From contig JAIMAU010000001.1 of the NCBI GenBank assembly GCA_023511795.1, forward strand, positions 388,384-452,383: a stretch of 64,000 bases of DNA. The letters are read 5' to 3'. The translations under genes and the position numbers were made by a program. Below the pieces are notes generated by a model, which was not told where the DNA came from, did not search any database, and worked only from the letters and a program-made list of their open reading frames with translations. The stretch is from Armatimonadota bacterium. Its GTDB lineage: Bacteria > Armatimonadota > UBA5829 > DTJY01. Numbering within the stretch: the stretch's first letter is position 1; the number at the start of each line of letters is the position of its first letter. This document shows positions 9,130 to 18,528 of the stretch, piece by piece.

Positions 9130-10327
9130 CATATTCTTGCTATTATTATTAGTTTCCACAATAGCATTTGAAATACCCGGATTTGGCAAGCAGACAATAT
9201 CAGTCGTGGCAGAAGAGACGGATTACAACGAAGTGCCCGTCACTGCGCTTGTTCCAAATCCCGGCAAGACATCTGGAGTTATAGTACTAAAAACAAGTAA
9301 AGGGGAGCTTGTTCCTTGCCAGTCGGAAGTCGTTCCCGAGGGATTGCGAATTACTTGGATTGTCCGCAACCTCAAGAAAGGCGAGAGGCGAACCTATACA
9401 GTGGTCCAAGTCGATGATAGGTTTGCAGTACCAGGGAAGCTTGTGCGCCTAAGGGATACCGAAGGGTCCGTTGCAGTGTTGATAGGTGGTTCGCTCTTCA
9501 CTAGCTATATATACACGGGTGCGCCCAAGCCATATTGCTACCCAATAATTGGTCCAAGCGGTGGGCGAGTTACCCGCAACTACCCGATGCAGGTTGTGCC
9601 TGGAGAGACGACAGATCATCCTCATCACCGCTCGTTTTGGTTTGCACATGGTGATGTGAACGGTGTTGACTTTTGGTCCGAAAAGCCTGAAGCTGGCAAG
9701 ATTGTTCACCGAAAGTTCGAGGCGTTGGAAAGCGGCCCTGTCTTTGCAAAAATATGCTCCCTGAATGATTGGGTAGGTCCTGATGGAAAGAAAGTTTGTG
9801 AGGACAAGCGCGAGCTCAGATTTTACAATACCTCTAGCGGAAGGCTTATGGATTTTGAGATAACAATTCGCGCTACCGAAGGCCCTGTAAAGTTTGGGGA
9901 TACAAAGGAAGGTACGATGGGCATTCGGGTTGCCTCCTCCATGGATGTTGATAAGGGGCAAGGTCACATTCTCAGTTCGCGTGGAGAAAAAGATGGTAGT
10001 GCCTGGGGCAAGCAGGCGGAGTGGTGTGATTATTACGGTCCGGTCAATGCAAAAACTGTTGGGATAGCGGTTTTTGACCATTCATCCAGCTTCCGACATC
10101 CAACCTATTGGCATGTTAGAACCTATGGCCTGTTCGCCGCCAATCCCTTTGGCTTACACGATTTTAAAAATGACAAAAAGCTAGATGGCAGCCATACTAT
10201 CCCAGCGGGTGGTGAAATTACATTTCGATACCGCATTTTTATTCACAAAGGCGATCCTGACTCCGCTGGCGTTGCCGCCGCATACTCCGCATATGCTAAT
10301 CCACCCAAAATAGAGGTCGGAGAATGA
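9119..10327 (+). CDS. Secreted DUF6807 family protein (copy 2)
   Basis: 402 aa with signal peptide (MRPSIFLLLLLVSTIAF). Seen: PIIGPSGGRVTRNYPM, then DHPHHRSFWFAHGDVNGVDFW, the family signature His cluster. The C-terminal part WHVRTYGLFAANPFG and FRYRIFIHKGD are also typical. It starts inside the end of dehydrogenase copy 4 (11-nt overlap), with AAGGAG 11 nt upstream, and its own stop overlaps the ATG of the MFS gene (ATGA). So dehydrogenase, DUF6807 and transporter form one coupled unit. Function unknown; secreted; probably acts with the dehydrogenase. Confidence 0.82.
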   Translation: MRPSIFLLLLLVSTIAFEIPGFGKQTISVVAEETDYNEVPVTALVPNPGKTSGVIVLKTSKGELVPCQSEVVPEGLRITWIVRNLKKGERRTYTVVQVDDRFAVPGKLVRLRDTEGSVAVLIGGSLFTSYIYTGAPKPYCYPIIGPSGGRVTRNYPMQVVPGETTDHPHHRSFWFAHGDVNGVDFWSEKPEAGKIVHRKFEALESGPVFAKICSLNDWVGPDGKKVCEDKRELRFYNTSSGRLMDFEITIRATEGPVKFGDTKEGTMGIRVASSMDVDKGQGHILSSRGEKDGSAWGKQAEWCDYYGPVNAKTVGIAVFDHSSSFRHPTYWHVRTYGLFAANPFGLHDFKNDKKLDGSHTIPAGGEITFRYRIFIHKGDPDSAGVAAAYSAYANPPKIEVGE

Positions 10328-11676
10328 CCGCAAATAAAGACGGGAATACTGTCGAGACTCTATCAAAGCCATTTGTAAGACCGACGCCATCAAAAGATTC
10401 GCGGTACGAGCGGTGGCGTTATACAACGTTCGCGGTTACCTGGATTACATACGCAGGCTTTTACCTAACTCGGCAGTCGTTTTCTGCCGCCAAAGCTGGA
10501 ATAATAGAAGATCCACTTGTACATGTCAGCAAGAGCATGCTTGGCGTGGTTGATGCTGCGTATCTAATTGCTTATGCTATTGGTCAGTTTATTTGGGGAG
10601 TAGCTGGCGATAGGTTTGGTTGTCGTAAGGTTGTACTTACTGGTATCCTGCTTTCCATCGTGGCTGGGTTTGCGATGGGCGTGTCATCGGTTATCTTGCT
10701 TTTTGGAATATTTTCATTTGCGCAGGGGATAGCCCAAGCTTCGGGATGGGCGCCGCTAACGAAGAATATCGGATGCTGGTTCTCGCAGAAAGAGCGCGGT
10801 CGAATTTATGGTTGGTGGTGTTCGAATTACTCTATTGGTCCAATGATCGCCACACCTTTCGCAGGATATATGGCTGAACACTTCACAAATTGGCGTTACG
10901 CATTTTTTATTCCGGCGGCGACTTTCCTTCTTATATGGTTTTTGGCTTTGGCTTTCCAAAGAAACAAGCCAGAGGATGTTGGCTTAGTGGGAATTGAAGA
11001 GTATCATTGCGAGTGCTCGACAGACTTGGTTGCGCCAAAAGAAAATTCCGAGGACAAGGAGAGCTCCTGGGAGGGTATATGCAAGGCTTTTAAGAACCTG
11101 ATGGTTATTCGCCTTGCAGTTGTTTATTTTCTTTTGAAGCCGACACGCTATGCACTTATTCTTTGGGGACCTCTCATGGTAAAAGAGAAGCTCGGAAAGG
11201 GAATGGGCGAGTCGGCTTTGATAAGTGCTTTATTTACGGCAGCGGGTCCTCTAGGAGTGTTGTTCGCTGGCTATGCATCAGACAAGCTTTTCAACGCTAG
11301 GCGAGTACCAATTTGTGTAATAAGCCTCATTCTTCTTGCGATTATTACCTGTCTTTTTGATATTCTTACGCATAGTAGAAGTCCTTTTGTAATGGGGCTA
11401 ATGCTTTTCGCAATCGGCTTTCTTTTGTTTGGCCCAGACTCCATTCTCGTGGCGACCGCCGCTGTGGATTTTGGAACCAAAAGAGGTGCTTCTACAGCCG
11501 TTGGCTTAATCAATGGTTTTGGGTCCGCCGGGGCCGTACTGGGCGGCTCGTTGCCTGGGTTAATTTCTGAAAAGTTTGGTTGGGGGGCATTGTTTTATAG
11601 CCTGGCAGCATGTTCTTTTGTTGCAGGCGCACTCTTGCTGCCCAAGTGGAATGCCGTTCCGGCCAAGGAAGAATAG
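10324..11676 (+). CDS. MFS transporter, organophosphate:phosphate antiporter-like
   Basis: 450-aa integral membrane protein with about 12 hydrophobic segments. The first segment carries TYAGFYLTRQSFSAAKAGI, which resembles the opening of the GlpT/UhpC type (OPA) of MFS carriers, and GVAGDRFGCRKV is the loop 2-3 MFS motif. Later helices include GLINGFGSAGAVLGGSLPG. It is coupled by ATGA overlap to the DUF6807 gene and followed immediately by the UROD-like gene. It probably takes up a sugar, sugar phosphate or organic acid used by this cluster; the substrate is inference only. Confidence 0.82.
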   Translation: MTANKDGNTVETLSKPFVRPTPSKDSRYERWRYTTFAVTWITYAGFYLTRQSFSAAKAGIIEDPLVHVSKSMLGVVDAAYLIAYAIGQFIWGVAGDRFGCRKVVLTGILLSIVAGFAMGVSSVILLFGIFSFAQGIAQASGWAPLTKNIGCWFSQKERGRIYGWWCSNYSIGPMIATPFAGYMAEHFTNWRYAFFIPAATFLLIWFLALAFQRNKPEDVGLVGIEEYHCECSTDLVAPKENSEDKESSWEGICKAFKNLMVIRLAVVYFLLKPTRYALILWGPLMVKEKLGKGMGESALISALFTAAGPLGVLFAGYASDKLFNARRVPICVISLILLAIITCLFDILTHSRSPFVMGLMLFAIGFLLFGPDSILVATAAVDFGTKRGASTAVGLINGFGSAGAVLGGSLPGLISEKFGWGALFYSLAACSFVAGALLLPKWNAVPAKEE

Positions 11677-11684
11677 TGTTTGAA

Positions 11685-12779
11685 ATGAAAATGGATTCGC
11701 GAGAGCGCGTATTTCGCGCCTTGAATTTTGAGCAACCAGACAGGGTGCCGATTGACTTTTGGATGTCTAGCGGTTTCAAGAAAAAAATCCTCAGCTATCT
11801 TAGGATAGACGAAAAGTCATTTCTTGACGTATACGATATTGACTTGCGGTACATCGAAGGACCTAAATATATTGGCCCACCGCTTAGAACATTCTCCGAT
11901 GGCACAGATGAAGATATCTGGGGTGTTCGGCGTTCAACAGTAACTGTACCAACGCCTGGTGGACAGGAAACATATAAGGAGGTTGCCTGGTCTCCTCTTG
12001 CCTTTGCTAATTCTGTCGAAGATGTTTATTCCTATGACCACTGGCCTTCGCCTGATTGGTTTGATTATAGCGAGATTGAAAAACAATGCGACGAGATTCG
12101 CAATGAAGGACGAGTGGTCGTATTTATGGGAGACCGCATGAATCGTTTGGCACAACTCAAGCCAGCGATGTACCTCCGAGGAGTCGAGGAAATTTTTGTC
12201 GACATGGGTGTTTCTCCCGAAATTGCTGAGGCAATCTTCGAAAGGATTTGCAATTTCTATTGCGAATATGCGGAAAGAATATTCGAAGCGGCAAAAGGCA
12301 AAATGGATATTCTTCTTATGGGTGATGACTTTGGCTCACAGAATGGACCGTTGGTTTCGCCGGAGATGTGGGCACAATTTCTTGGCAAGGGGTTTTCTAA
12401 ATATATTTCGCTTGCAAAAGCATATGGTCTACGTGTAATTCATCATACTTGTGGCTCTGTTCGGCAAATAATACCTCTAATGATTGAGCGTGGCCTCGAC
12501 GTACTTCAATCGCTCCAGCCGGAAGCGGCGGATATGGACCCAAGAACGCTGAAGTCTGAATTCGGGAACCAACTAGCATTCCACGGGGGGATTTCTGTTC
12601 AAAGAACACTCCCTTTTGGTGCGCCTAGGGATGTAAGGAGCGAAGTCAGAGACAGAATCGAGGCACTTGCGCCTGGCGGAGGTTATATTCTTTGTACGGC
12701 GCACAATATCCAAGCAGATACGCCAGTGGAGAATGTCGTTGCACTTCTCCATGCATACATGGAGTATGGACGATACTGA
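11685..12779 (+). CDS. Uroporphyrinogen decarboxylase-like protein (possible corrinoid methyltransferase type), copy 1
   Basis: 364-aa TIM-barrel protein of the UROD/MtaA superfamily. Seen: MDSRERVFRALNFEQPDRVPIDFW at the N-terminus (split here as the family opening), HHTCGSVRQIIP, and late YILCTAHNIQ. The H-x-C plus a later C match the zinc ligands of MtaA/MtbA-type cobalamin methyltransferases, unlike true haem-pathway HemE. A methyltransferase or related role is therefore more likely than porphyrin synthesis. ATG 11685 (or 11691) is preferred; a GTG at 11676 overlapping the previous stop is possible. It lies 8 nt after the MFS gene and in the same transcript. Confidence 0.75.
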   Translation: MKMDSRERVFRALNFEQPDRVPIDFWMSSGFKKKILSYLRIDEKSFLDVYDIDLRYIEGPKYIGPPLRTFSDGTDEDIWGVRRSTVTVPTPGGQETYKEVAWSPLAFANSVEDVYSYDHWPSPDWFDYSEIEKQCDEIRNEGRVVVFMGDRMNRLAQLKPAMYLRGVEEIFVDMGVSPEIAEAIFERICNFYCEYAERIFEAAKGKMDILLMGDDFGSQNGPLVSPEMWAQFLGKGFSKYISLAKAYGLRVIHHTCGSVRQIIPLMIERGLDVLQSLQPEAADMDPRTLKSEFGNQLAFHGGISVQRTLPFGAPRDVRSEVRDRIEALAPGGGYILCTAHNIQADTPVENVVALLHAYMEYGRY

Positions 12780-12824
12780 AGCAAGAAGGGATTTACCAGG
12801 AAATCAAAGTTCAGGAGGGGGTAA

Positions 12825-14696
12825 GTGGAAAACTTTACCATATTCGACCTCATAGTAGTGCTTGCTTATCTTATTGGCATAGGCGGCATTGGAATTTACC
12901 AAGCTGTAAAGATAAAAAGTTCAGGCGACTACTTTGCCGGAGGCAGGAAGTTCAGCAAATGGCTGATGATGATGCATGCTCTTGGAACTGGGACGCACGC
13001 AGATGACCCAGTTGTTGTCACCGGTGCGGCATACAAGCACGGTCTCTCAGGAATTTGGTATACTTTCGTTTATTTATTTGTTACGCCCTTTTATTGGATT
13101 ATTGCGCCGTTTTTTAGGCGTTCGCGGTTTATAACTACTGCAGACTTTTTTAAGGTGCGTTTTGGAAGAAAAATGGCGCTCTTATATTCGGTAATGGGCG
13201 TAATTACCTTTGCGCTTTACACGGGGATGATGCTTAAGGCAACTGGTACCCTTGCCCATGCTGTCACCCAAGGCGCCGTGCCAGAGTGGGTTGCAATTGC
13301 CGCAATGACGGCGGTATTCGTTTCGTACGGGCTCGCAGGTGGTTTAGTAGCAACGGTTGTGACGGAGTCAATCCAAGGACTGCTGATTGTCGTAATGTCT
13401 TTGCTTCTCGTTCCATTTGGTTTGATTAAAGTTGGAGGATTTTCACGCCTTCATGAGCTCCTTAGTGCAGATAAGTTCAGTCTTCATGCGCCAACCGAAC
13501 TTACAATACCTTGGATTATTACGGGCTCGATTATGATGTTAATTGGCATTGTTTCTCAGCCTCATATTATGGAGGTTTGCTCGACAGGTAAGACGGAATT
13601 TGAGGGGCGAGTAGGATTCACATATGGCAACTTCGTGAAGCGGTTTTGCGCTATAGGGTGGGCGCTTACAGGCGTCATAGTGCTTGGCTTGGTGACAATG
13701 CCGCATGGCATACCGCCACTTGGGGCAGAAAGAGAGGCGGCCTTTGGAACAGCGATTCGGGTGCTCCTGCCTGCAGGATTTACAGGGTTGATGTTTGCTG
13801 CAATTCTTGCAGCACAGATGTCTACATTGAGTGCGTTTATGGTGGCGTCATCGGCGTTGCTGGCGCGGAACATCTACAAAGAGCACATCAATCCAAATGT
13901 CGACGACCGGCAGCTTCTGTGTTTGGCGCGTTGGATAGGTTTGATAGTTGTTGCAATCGGCGTCATTTTTGCGCTTTGCGTATCAGGCGTGGCGCAGGCT
14001 TTAGTAATAAACTGGGCTGTGTCAACGCTTACTGGCATCTTTATGTGGTTTGGGGTATTATGGCGCAGAACTAATGCTACTGGCACATGGGTTTCTTTTG
14101 CCGTCATGGCTGTGATTTGGTTGGTTCTTGGTCCAGCTGGCGGCGTGATTAAAAACTTTTGGCCTGCTGCACCTGCGGTTGTAGGCATTTACGCAGATAA
14201 GAGTATGCTCCAAAACTTGGGATTATCTTTTCTGCCTGCAGGTATAGTAGCATTAATTATTGGAAGTATTGTTGCTGACAGAACAAGAAGCAGATTGCCC
14301 GCGCTCATTTGGCTTGGCATAATTGCAGTTTTCTGGGCAATCGTCTTCCCTCTAAAGCTTAGTTTTGGAACGTTTATGGATTTCAATAAGGTTGCTCTCA
14401 TGATGACCAATTGTTTGTGTGCCGCAGTACTTGCTTTGTTGGTTGGAATAGTTTTCCCTAGCCACCAAGATAAACGAAAGCTGGAAGAATTCTATCTTCT
14501 GCTTAAAACGCCGGTTGGACGAGAAGAAGAATTGCGAAAAGCAGGCGTTGAGGTCGTATACGCAGGACACAGCGAAGGGCATCCGTGGGAGCTCAAGCAT
14601 CCGCGATTGGTAAACATTGGTGGGTTCTTTGTGGCGCTTGCATTTTCACTTATTGTTTTAGGTATTCTGTGGGGGATTTCACGGATAGGCGCGTAA
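12825..14696 (+). CDS. Sodium:solute symporter (SSS) family transporter
   Basis: 623-aa membrane protein with about 13 transmembrane segments. Typical SSS features are the opening DLIVVLAYLIGIGGIGIYQ, the DYFAGGRKFSKW segment after helix 1, and helices with GLAGGLVATVVTE and AAILAAQMSTLSAFM. The start is GTG at 12825 behind AGGAGG. A soluble insertion and tail near the end (EEFYLLLKTPVGREEEL, then HSEGHPWEL) precede the last helix. It is the second carrier of the cluster and most likely imports a sugar, polyol or organic acid with Na+. Downstream TIM-barrel gene starts 15 nt later. Confidence 0.87.
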   Translation: MENFTIFDLIVVLAYLIGIGGIGIYQAVKIKSSGDYFAGGRKFSKWLMMMHALGTGTHADDPVVVTGAAYKHGLSGIWYTFVYLFVTPFYWIIAPFFRRSRFITTADFFKVRFGRKMALLYSVMGVITFALYTGMMLKATGTLAHAVTQGAVPEWVAIAAMTAVFVSYGLAGGLVATVVTESIQGLLIVVMSLLLVPFGLIKVGGFSRLHELLSADKFSLHAPTELTIPWIITGSIMMLIGIVSQPHIMEVCSTGKTEFEGRVGFTYGNFVKRFCAIGWALTGVIVLGLVTMPHGIPPLGAEREAAFGTAIRVLLPAGFTGLMFAAILAAQMSTLSAFMVASSALLARNIYKEHINPNVDDRQLLCLARWIGLIVVAIGVIFALCVSGVAQALVINWAVSTLTGIFMWFGVLWRRTNATGTWVSFAVMAVIWLVLGPAGGVIKNFWPAAPAVVGIYADKSMLQNLGLSFLPAGIVALIIGSIVADRTRSRLPALIWLGIIAVFWAIVFPLKLSFGTFMDFNKVALMMTNCLCAAVLALLVGIVFPSHQDKRKLEEFYLLLKTPVGREEELRKAGVEVVYAGHSEGHPWELKHPRLVNIGGFFVALAFSLIVLGILWGISRIGA

Positions 14697-14710
14697 ATTT
14701 TGGGGGCTTG

Positions 14711-15529
14711 ATGTCGAGAATTGGCATAGCAACGTGGAACTTTGGCGAGGGACCGCTTTGCGAAAGGGTGCGAACTTTCGCAGAAATGGGCTATAACGCA
14801 GTAAGCATAAACAATAGGGCCCTCGATTTTCTTACTGAGGAAGAAGAAGGAGAGATAAGCAAAATCGCCGATGAGCATGACCTTTTGTTAACGTTTCACG
14901 GCAGTTTGGTGCCCAAGGTTGCCAATGAATCCACGATTGTTGCCCATGCCGAAAGAATGGTGAAATGGCAAAAGCGCACCGGGCGAATCAAATGCGCATC
15001 GTATGATACTCCACATGTAGCAATTGCTGAGGGAATTTACCGTGCAGATCCACAGCCCATACTAGGCATCCTAGACATGGTTCTCTCAATCTTTTCGGGA
15101 ACTGGAGTGCGTGTACTATTAGAAGACTGCCCGATTTTTCCTTGGCAAGCAGAGCGCATGAAAGAATTAGCTGAAAAACATGTTCACCTAGCCATCCTGA
15201 TGGATCTTGGCCATATGAATCTTCGCCTGCGGGAGCCGAGACATAACCCACAACCACTCAAAGCAGGGGCGGTCGAGGAATATCTCAAAGGTATCCCGTA
15301 TGAAATAGCGGAGTTGCACGTTCACAGCAACGATGGAACAAAAGATCAACATGCTCCGCCTTATGCGCCCAATGCCGACCTTGCAACTGCTGCAAAAGTT
15401 CTGCGAGAAACAGGCTTCAAAGGCATTTCCACCATTGAGCTAGTGCCAGCTTGGTGCGGAATGCAGCCTGAGGAGATTATTCCCGCCTGCAGAAAGTCAT
15501 TAGATTATTGGGCAAATCTCCTTGCTTAG
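14711..15529 (+). CDS. Sugar phosphate isomerase/epimerase-like (AP endonuclease 2 family TIM barrel)
   Basis: 272-aa xylose-isomerase-like TIM barrel. Seen: MSRIGIATWNFGEGP, metal-site style segments VLLEDCPIFPW, AILMDLGHMN, ELHVHSNDGTKDQH and ISTIELVP, giving the usual Glu/Asp/His/Glu ligand set. The ATG at 14711 follows GGGGG and begins the fold; the frame is open further upstream inside the symporter gene. It closes the carbohydrate cluster, 15 nt after the SSS gene. Members of this family isomerise keto sugars or perform beta-elimination on 3-keto glycosides, which would suit the upstream Gfo/Idh/MocA genes. Confidence 0.82.
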   Translation: MSRIGIATWNFGEGPLCERVRTFAEMGYNAVSINNRALDFLTEEEEGEISKIADEHDLLLTFHGSLVPKVANESTIVAHAERMVKWQKRTGRIKCASYDTPHVAIAEGIYRADPQPILGILDMVLSIFSGTGVRVLLEDCPIFPWQAERMKELAEKHVHLAILMDLGHMNLRLREPRHNPQPLKAGAVEEYLKGIPYEIAELHVHSNDGTKDQHAPPYAPNADLATAAKVLRETGFKGISTIELVPAWCGMQPEEIIPACRKSLDYWANLLA

Positions 15530-15620
15530 GCAAAGTAGCTTTAACAATTGCACAGTGGCAATGATTGGCATTAACGAATGCTTTCAACGCTTGCCAACAT
15601 TGCTAGTACCTCTCTGTAGC

Positions 15621-15649
15621 TTGCATTCTCGGCTATGGATGGGTATAAT
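15621..15649 (+). promoter_or_regulatory. Sigma70-type promoter for lemA-htpX
   Basis: TTGCAT (15621-15626), 17-nt spacer, TATAAT (15644-15649). Start of transcription would be near 15656, about 38 nt before the lemA ATG. Confidence 0.65.
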
Positions 15650-15693
15650 TGTGCGAGCGGGTGCACAATGGCCTGCTAGAAGGAGCTAAACAC

Positions 15694-16263
15694 ATGATGA
15701 CTTCAGCAGCAACGATGGTAATCATCGCAATATTGGGCGTAGCCGGCCTAATAATTCTTTGGCTGGTATACCTATACAACCGATTAGTTGTTTTGCGAAA
15801 TAGGATTAATAATGCCTGGTCGCAAATTGACGTCCAGCTTCGTCGGAGATACGATCTAATCCCAAATCTCGTCGAGACTGTGAAGGGCTATGCAGCGCAT
15901 GAGAAGGAGGTTTTCACAAAAGTAACCGAAGCTCGGGCCGCAATGGCTTCAGCACAGACTATCGCAGAACAGGGGCAGGCGCAAAATATGATTACTCAGG
16001 CTCTCAAATCCCTTTTTGCAGTTGCTGAGGCGTATCCAGATCTTAAAGCGAACCAAAATTTCATGATGCTGCAAGAGGAATTGTCTGGGACAGAGAGCAA
16101 GATTGCATATGCCCGTCAATTCTATAACGATACTGTGATGGCTTACAACACGCTTATCCAGTCGTTTCCGGCCAATCTTTTTGCAAAGGCATTTGGTTTC
16201 ACCGAAAGAGAATACTTCCCCATGGAAGAGGCCGCACGTGAACCCGTTCAAGTCAAGTTTTGA
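15694..16263 (+). CDS. lemA: LemA family protein
   Basis: 189 aa. One N-terminal transmembrane helix ([20 protein letters not shown]), then the LemA coiled-coil domain: [40 protein letters not shown], and the C-terminal [19 protein letters not shown] followed by FGF. AAGGAG lies 8 nt before ATG 15694. The N-terminus is expected outside and the helical bundle in the cytoplasm. It is followed by the membrane protease HtpX, a pairing seen in many bacteria and suggesting membrane-protein quality control. Confidence 0.9.
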   Translation: MMTSAATMVIIAILGVAGLIILWLVYLYNRLVVLRNRINNAWSQIDVQLRRRYDLIPNLVETVKGYAAHEKEVFTKVTEARAAMASAQTIAEQGQAQNMITQALKSLFAVAEAYPDLKANQNFMMLQEELSGTESKIAYARQFYNDTVMAYNTLIQSFPANLFAKAFGFTEREYFPMEEAAREPVQVKF

Positions 16264-16319
16264 TAGAAGGCGAGGAGTATTGCTTAAATAAAGGCTTTCC
16301 CATTACTAATTATTGCCCC

Positions 16320-17204
16320 ATGTATGAGCAAGTCGCTTCAAATATACGCAGGTCATACTTACTAATATTCGCCTTCATCTTATTGATTGGCGGGCTAGGG
16401 TACTTGTTTTCAGAATCCACCGGCTATCCTGAGATTCTCCCACTTGCGCTTGTTCTAGCCATCGTGAGCAGCGTAGGTAGTTACTACTATAGTGACAAAA
16501 TTGTGCTTGCGATGTCCAATGCGCGGCCAGCGACAAAAGAGGAACATGCCTTTCTAATTAACTCAGTTGAGGGGCTTGCAATTGCAGCTGGAATTCCTGT
16601 CCCAAAGATATATGTCATTGATGACACCGCACCGAACGCATTTGCAACCGGCAGAGACCCTGAACACGCAGTAATTTGCGTGACAACGGGTTTGATGCAA
16701 AAACTGAGCCGTATTGAACTAGAGGGAGTTATTAGCCACGAGATGGCACATATAAAGGGATTCGATATTCGCCTAATGGCGCTGGTTGCAGTTCTTGCAG
16801 GCACTGTTGTCTTAATATCCGATTGGTTGCTTCGGAGCATGCGGTTCGGCTTAATTCGCCGCAATAGAAACCGTGGATTGGGTGGGAATCCTTTTATGTT
16901 GGTAATTGCACTAATTGCCGCTTTACTTGCACCTTTAATCGCTCTTTTGATGCAGCTTGCTATTTCGAGGAAGCGGGAGTTTCTTGCCGATGCTCAGGGT
17001 GCATTGCTTACTCGATATCCAGAAGGTCTGGCAAGCGCTCTTGAGAAAATCGCATCAGACACAGAACCACTCGAGGTAGCAAATAAAGCAACCGCCCATA
17101 TGTATATCTACAATCCTCTGCGCTACTATGGAGGATGGCTAAACAATCTTTTTAGCACACATCCACCAATTGAAGAACGCATTCGCCGCTTGAGAAACAT
17201 GTAA
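16320..17204 (+). CDS. htpX: Zinc metalloprotease HtpX (M48)
   Basis: 294-aa membrane protease that degrades misfolded membrane proteins. Seen: start MYEQVASNIRRSYLL, two early transmembrane segments, zinc motif HEMAH (about 140-144), two more hydrophobic segments, and SRKREFLADA holding the third ligand Glu (about 219). The C-terminus has FSTHPPIEERIRRL. The ATG at 16320 matches the family start but lacks a good Shine-Dalgarno; a TTG at 16260 overlapping the lemA stop would add 20 residues. Probably translated from the lemA transcript. Confidence 0.92.
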   Translation: MYEQVASNIRRSYLLIFAFILLIGGLGYLFSESTGYPEILPLALVLAIVSSVGSYYYSDKIVLAMSNARPATKEEHAFLINSVEGLAIAAGIPVPKIYVIDDTAPNAFATGRDPEHAVICVTTGLMQKLSRIELEGVISHEMAHIKGFDIRLMALVAVLAGTVVLISDWLLRSMRFGLIRRNRNRGLGGNPFMLVIALIAALLAPLIALLMQLAISRKREFLADAQGALLTRYPEGLASALEKIASDTEPLEVANKATAHMYIYNPLRYYGGWLNNLFSTHPPIEERIRRLRNM

Positions 17205-17253
17205 TCTTGACGTTTAATTTTCGAACGTTGAGTGCCAAGTATTAAGCGCCCAA

Positions 17254-18528
17254 ATGTATGAAAGGACAGCAGCAACAAAAAACATCGGGCTCGAGCATGA
17301 CCAGCGAGAGGTCAGGAGAAGTTTTTGCCTTCTCTCGATGGATGCCATTTTCTATTTTTGTGGTCTTGCTTTAATTGATTCTCAAACCGTTCTTCCCACT
17401 TTCTTGGCGACACTTACGAAATCTCCTATGCTGATTGGCGCATTGATGGCTATTCGCCCTGCAGGTGTTTTCATCCCCCAGCTCTGGAGTGCTCACTATC
17501 TTCGGAAGCGGACGCGCCATAAAGGCTTCCTTATTAAGGTTGCCTCAATTTCGAGAATTGCCGTAACTTTCTTGGCAATAATTCTTTTCTTTGCAAACAG
17601 CGGAGATAAAGTACTCATGCTTTGGGCTTTTGTTGCAATGTATACAGCGTTTTGGTTTTCAGAGGGTGGAGTGGGGGTTTCTTGGACCGACCTAGTTGCT
17701 AAGACGATTCCCGAGCGGTTGCGCGGGCGATTGTTTGGATTGATGCAGGTAGTTGGAGGCATATTAGGAGTACTGGCTGGTGTTTTCGTGAGCCGAATGC
17801 TTTCGGAAAAAGGGCCAGATTATCCAACAAATTTTGCAGTCCTAATGGCTGTATCGGCGTTTTTCTTCTGGATGAGTTTAGCTAGTCTTTCTGCTGTTCG
17901 TGAGCCAGAAGGGCCCGCCGATGATTGTGACGGCGGCTTTCTTGAGTATATCGGCAAGCTGGGCAATACCCTCAAAGAACATAGCCAGCTTAAGCGGCTG
18001 ATTGCAGTGCAAATGCTAGCAGGACTAAGTGGACTTTCGCTTCCATTCTATATCCTATATGCGAAAGAAACATCTAAAGTCACTGGGGAAATGGTTGGTA
18101 TTTTTCTTCTTGTTCAAACGATAGGAAGTATTCTCGCTGCACTGGTAACAGGCTATCTCAGCGACCACAGAGGGCCAAAGACCGCAATAATATTGACCCT
18201 TGTACTCGGTATTTCAGCGCCTGCCACGGCTCTTGTGGTTGGTGGTGCACAGGCATGGGCGTTTGGATTCGTCTTCCTAGCGGTTGGTGGACTCTTGGGA
18301 AGCTCGTGGATTGGCATAACGAACTTCCTTCTCGAGATTTCCGAGCCAGAGGAGCGGCGAGGGTTAATTGGGTTGATGAACACTGCGAATACACCGGCAA
18401 TGCTGTATCCCCTTCTTGGCGGCCTAATAGCGCAAGAATTATCATACCGTGCCGCGTTTGTTCTGACAGCGCTGGCTACATTAATTGCCCTCCTTCTTTC
18501 ATTAGGATTAAAAAAGCAAGAAAAATGA
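17254..18528 (+). CDS. MFS transporter
   Basis: 424-aa membrane protein with about 12 transmembrane segments. Seen: DAIFYFCGLALIDSQTVLPT in helix 1, WTDLVAKTIPERLRGRLFG, which resembles the MFS loop motif, and GYLSDHRGPKTAI in the second half. It lies 50 nt after htpX. No specific family or substrate is recognisable; efflux is as plausible as uptake. Confidence 0.8.
   Translation: MYERTAATKNIGLEHDQREVRRSFCLLSMDAIFYFCGLALIDSQTVLPTFLATLTKSPMLIGALMAIRPAGVFIPQLWSAHYLRKRTRHKGFLIKVASISRIAVTFLAIILFFANSGDKVLMLWAFVAMYTAFWFSEGGVGVSWTDLVAKTIPERLRGRLFGLMQVVGGILGVLAGVFVSRMLSEKGPDYPTNFAVLMAVSAFFFWMSLASLSAVREPEGPADDCDGGFLEYIGKLGNTLKEHSQLKRLIAVQMLAGLSGLSLPFYILYAKETSKVTGEMVGIFLLVQTIGSILAALVTGYLSDHRGPKTAIILTLVLGISAPATALVVGGAQAWAFGFVFLAVGGLLGSSWIGITNFLLEISEPEERRGLIGLMNTANTPAMLYPLLGGLIAQELSYRAAFVLTALATLIALLLSLGLKKQEK

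Noticed and set aside
6602-10327. Methane oxidation from the old PmoA label of DUF6807
   Set aside because: The proteins are soluble, secreted and beta-rich and bear no resemblance to membrane methane monooxygenase; the label is historical.
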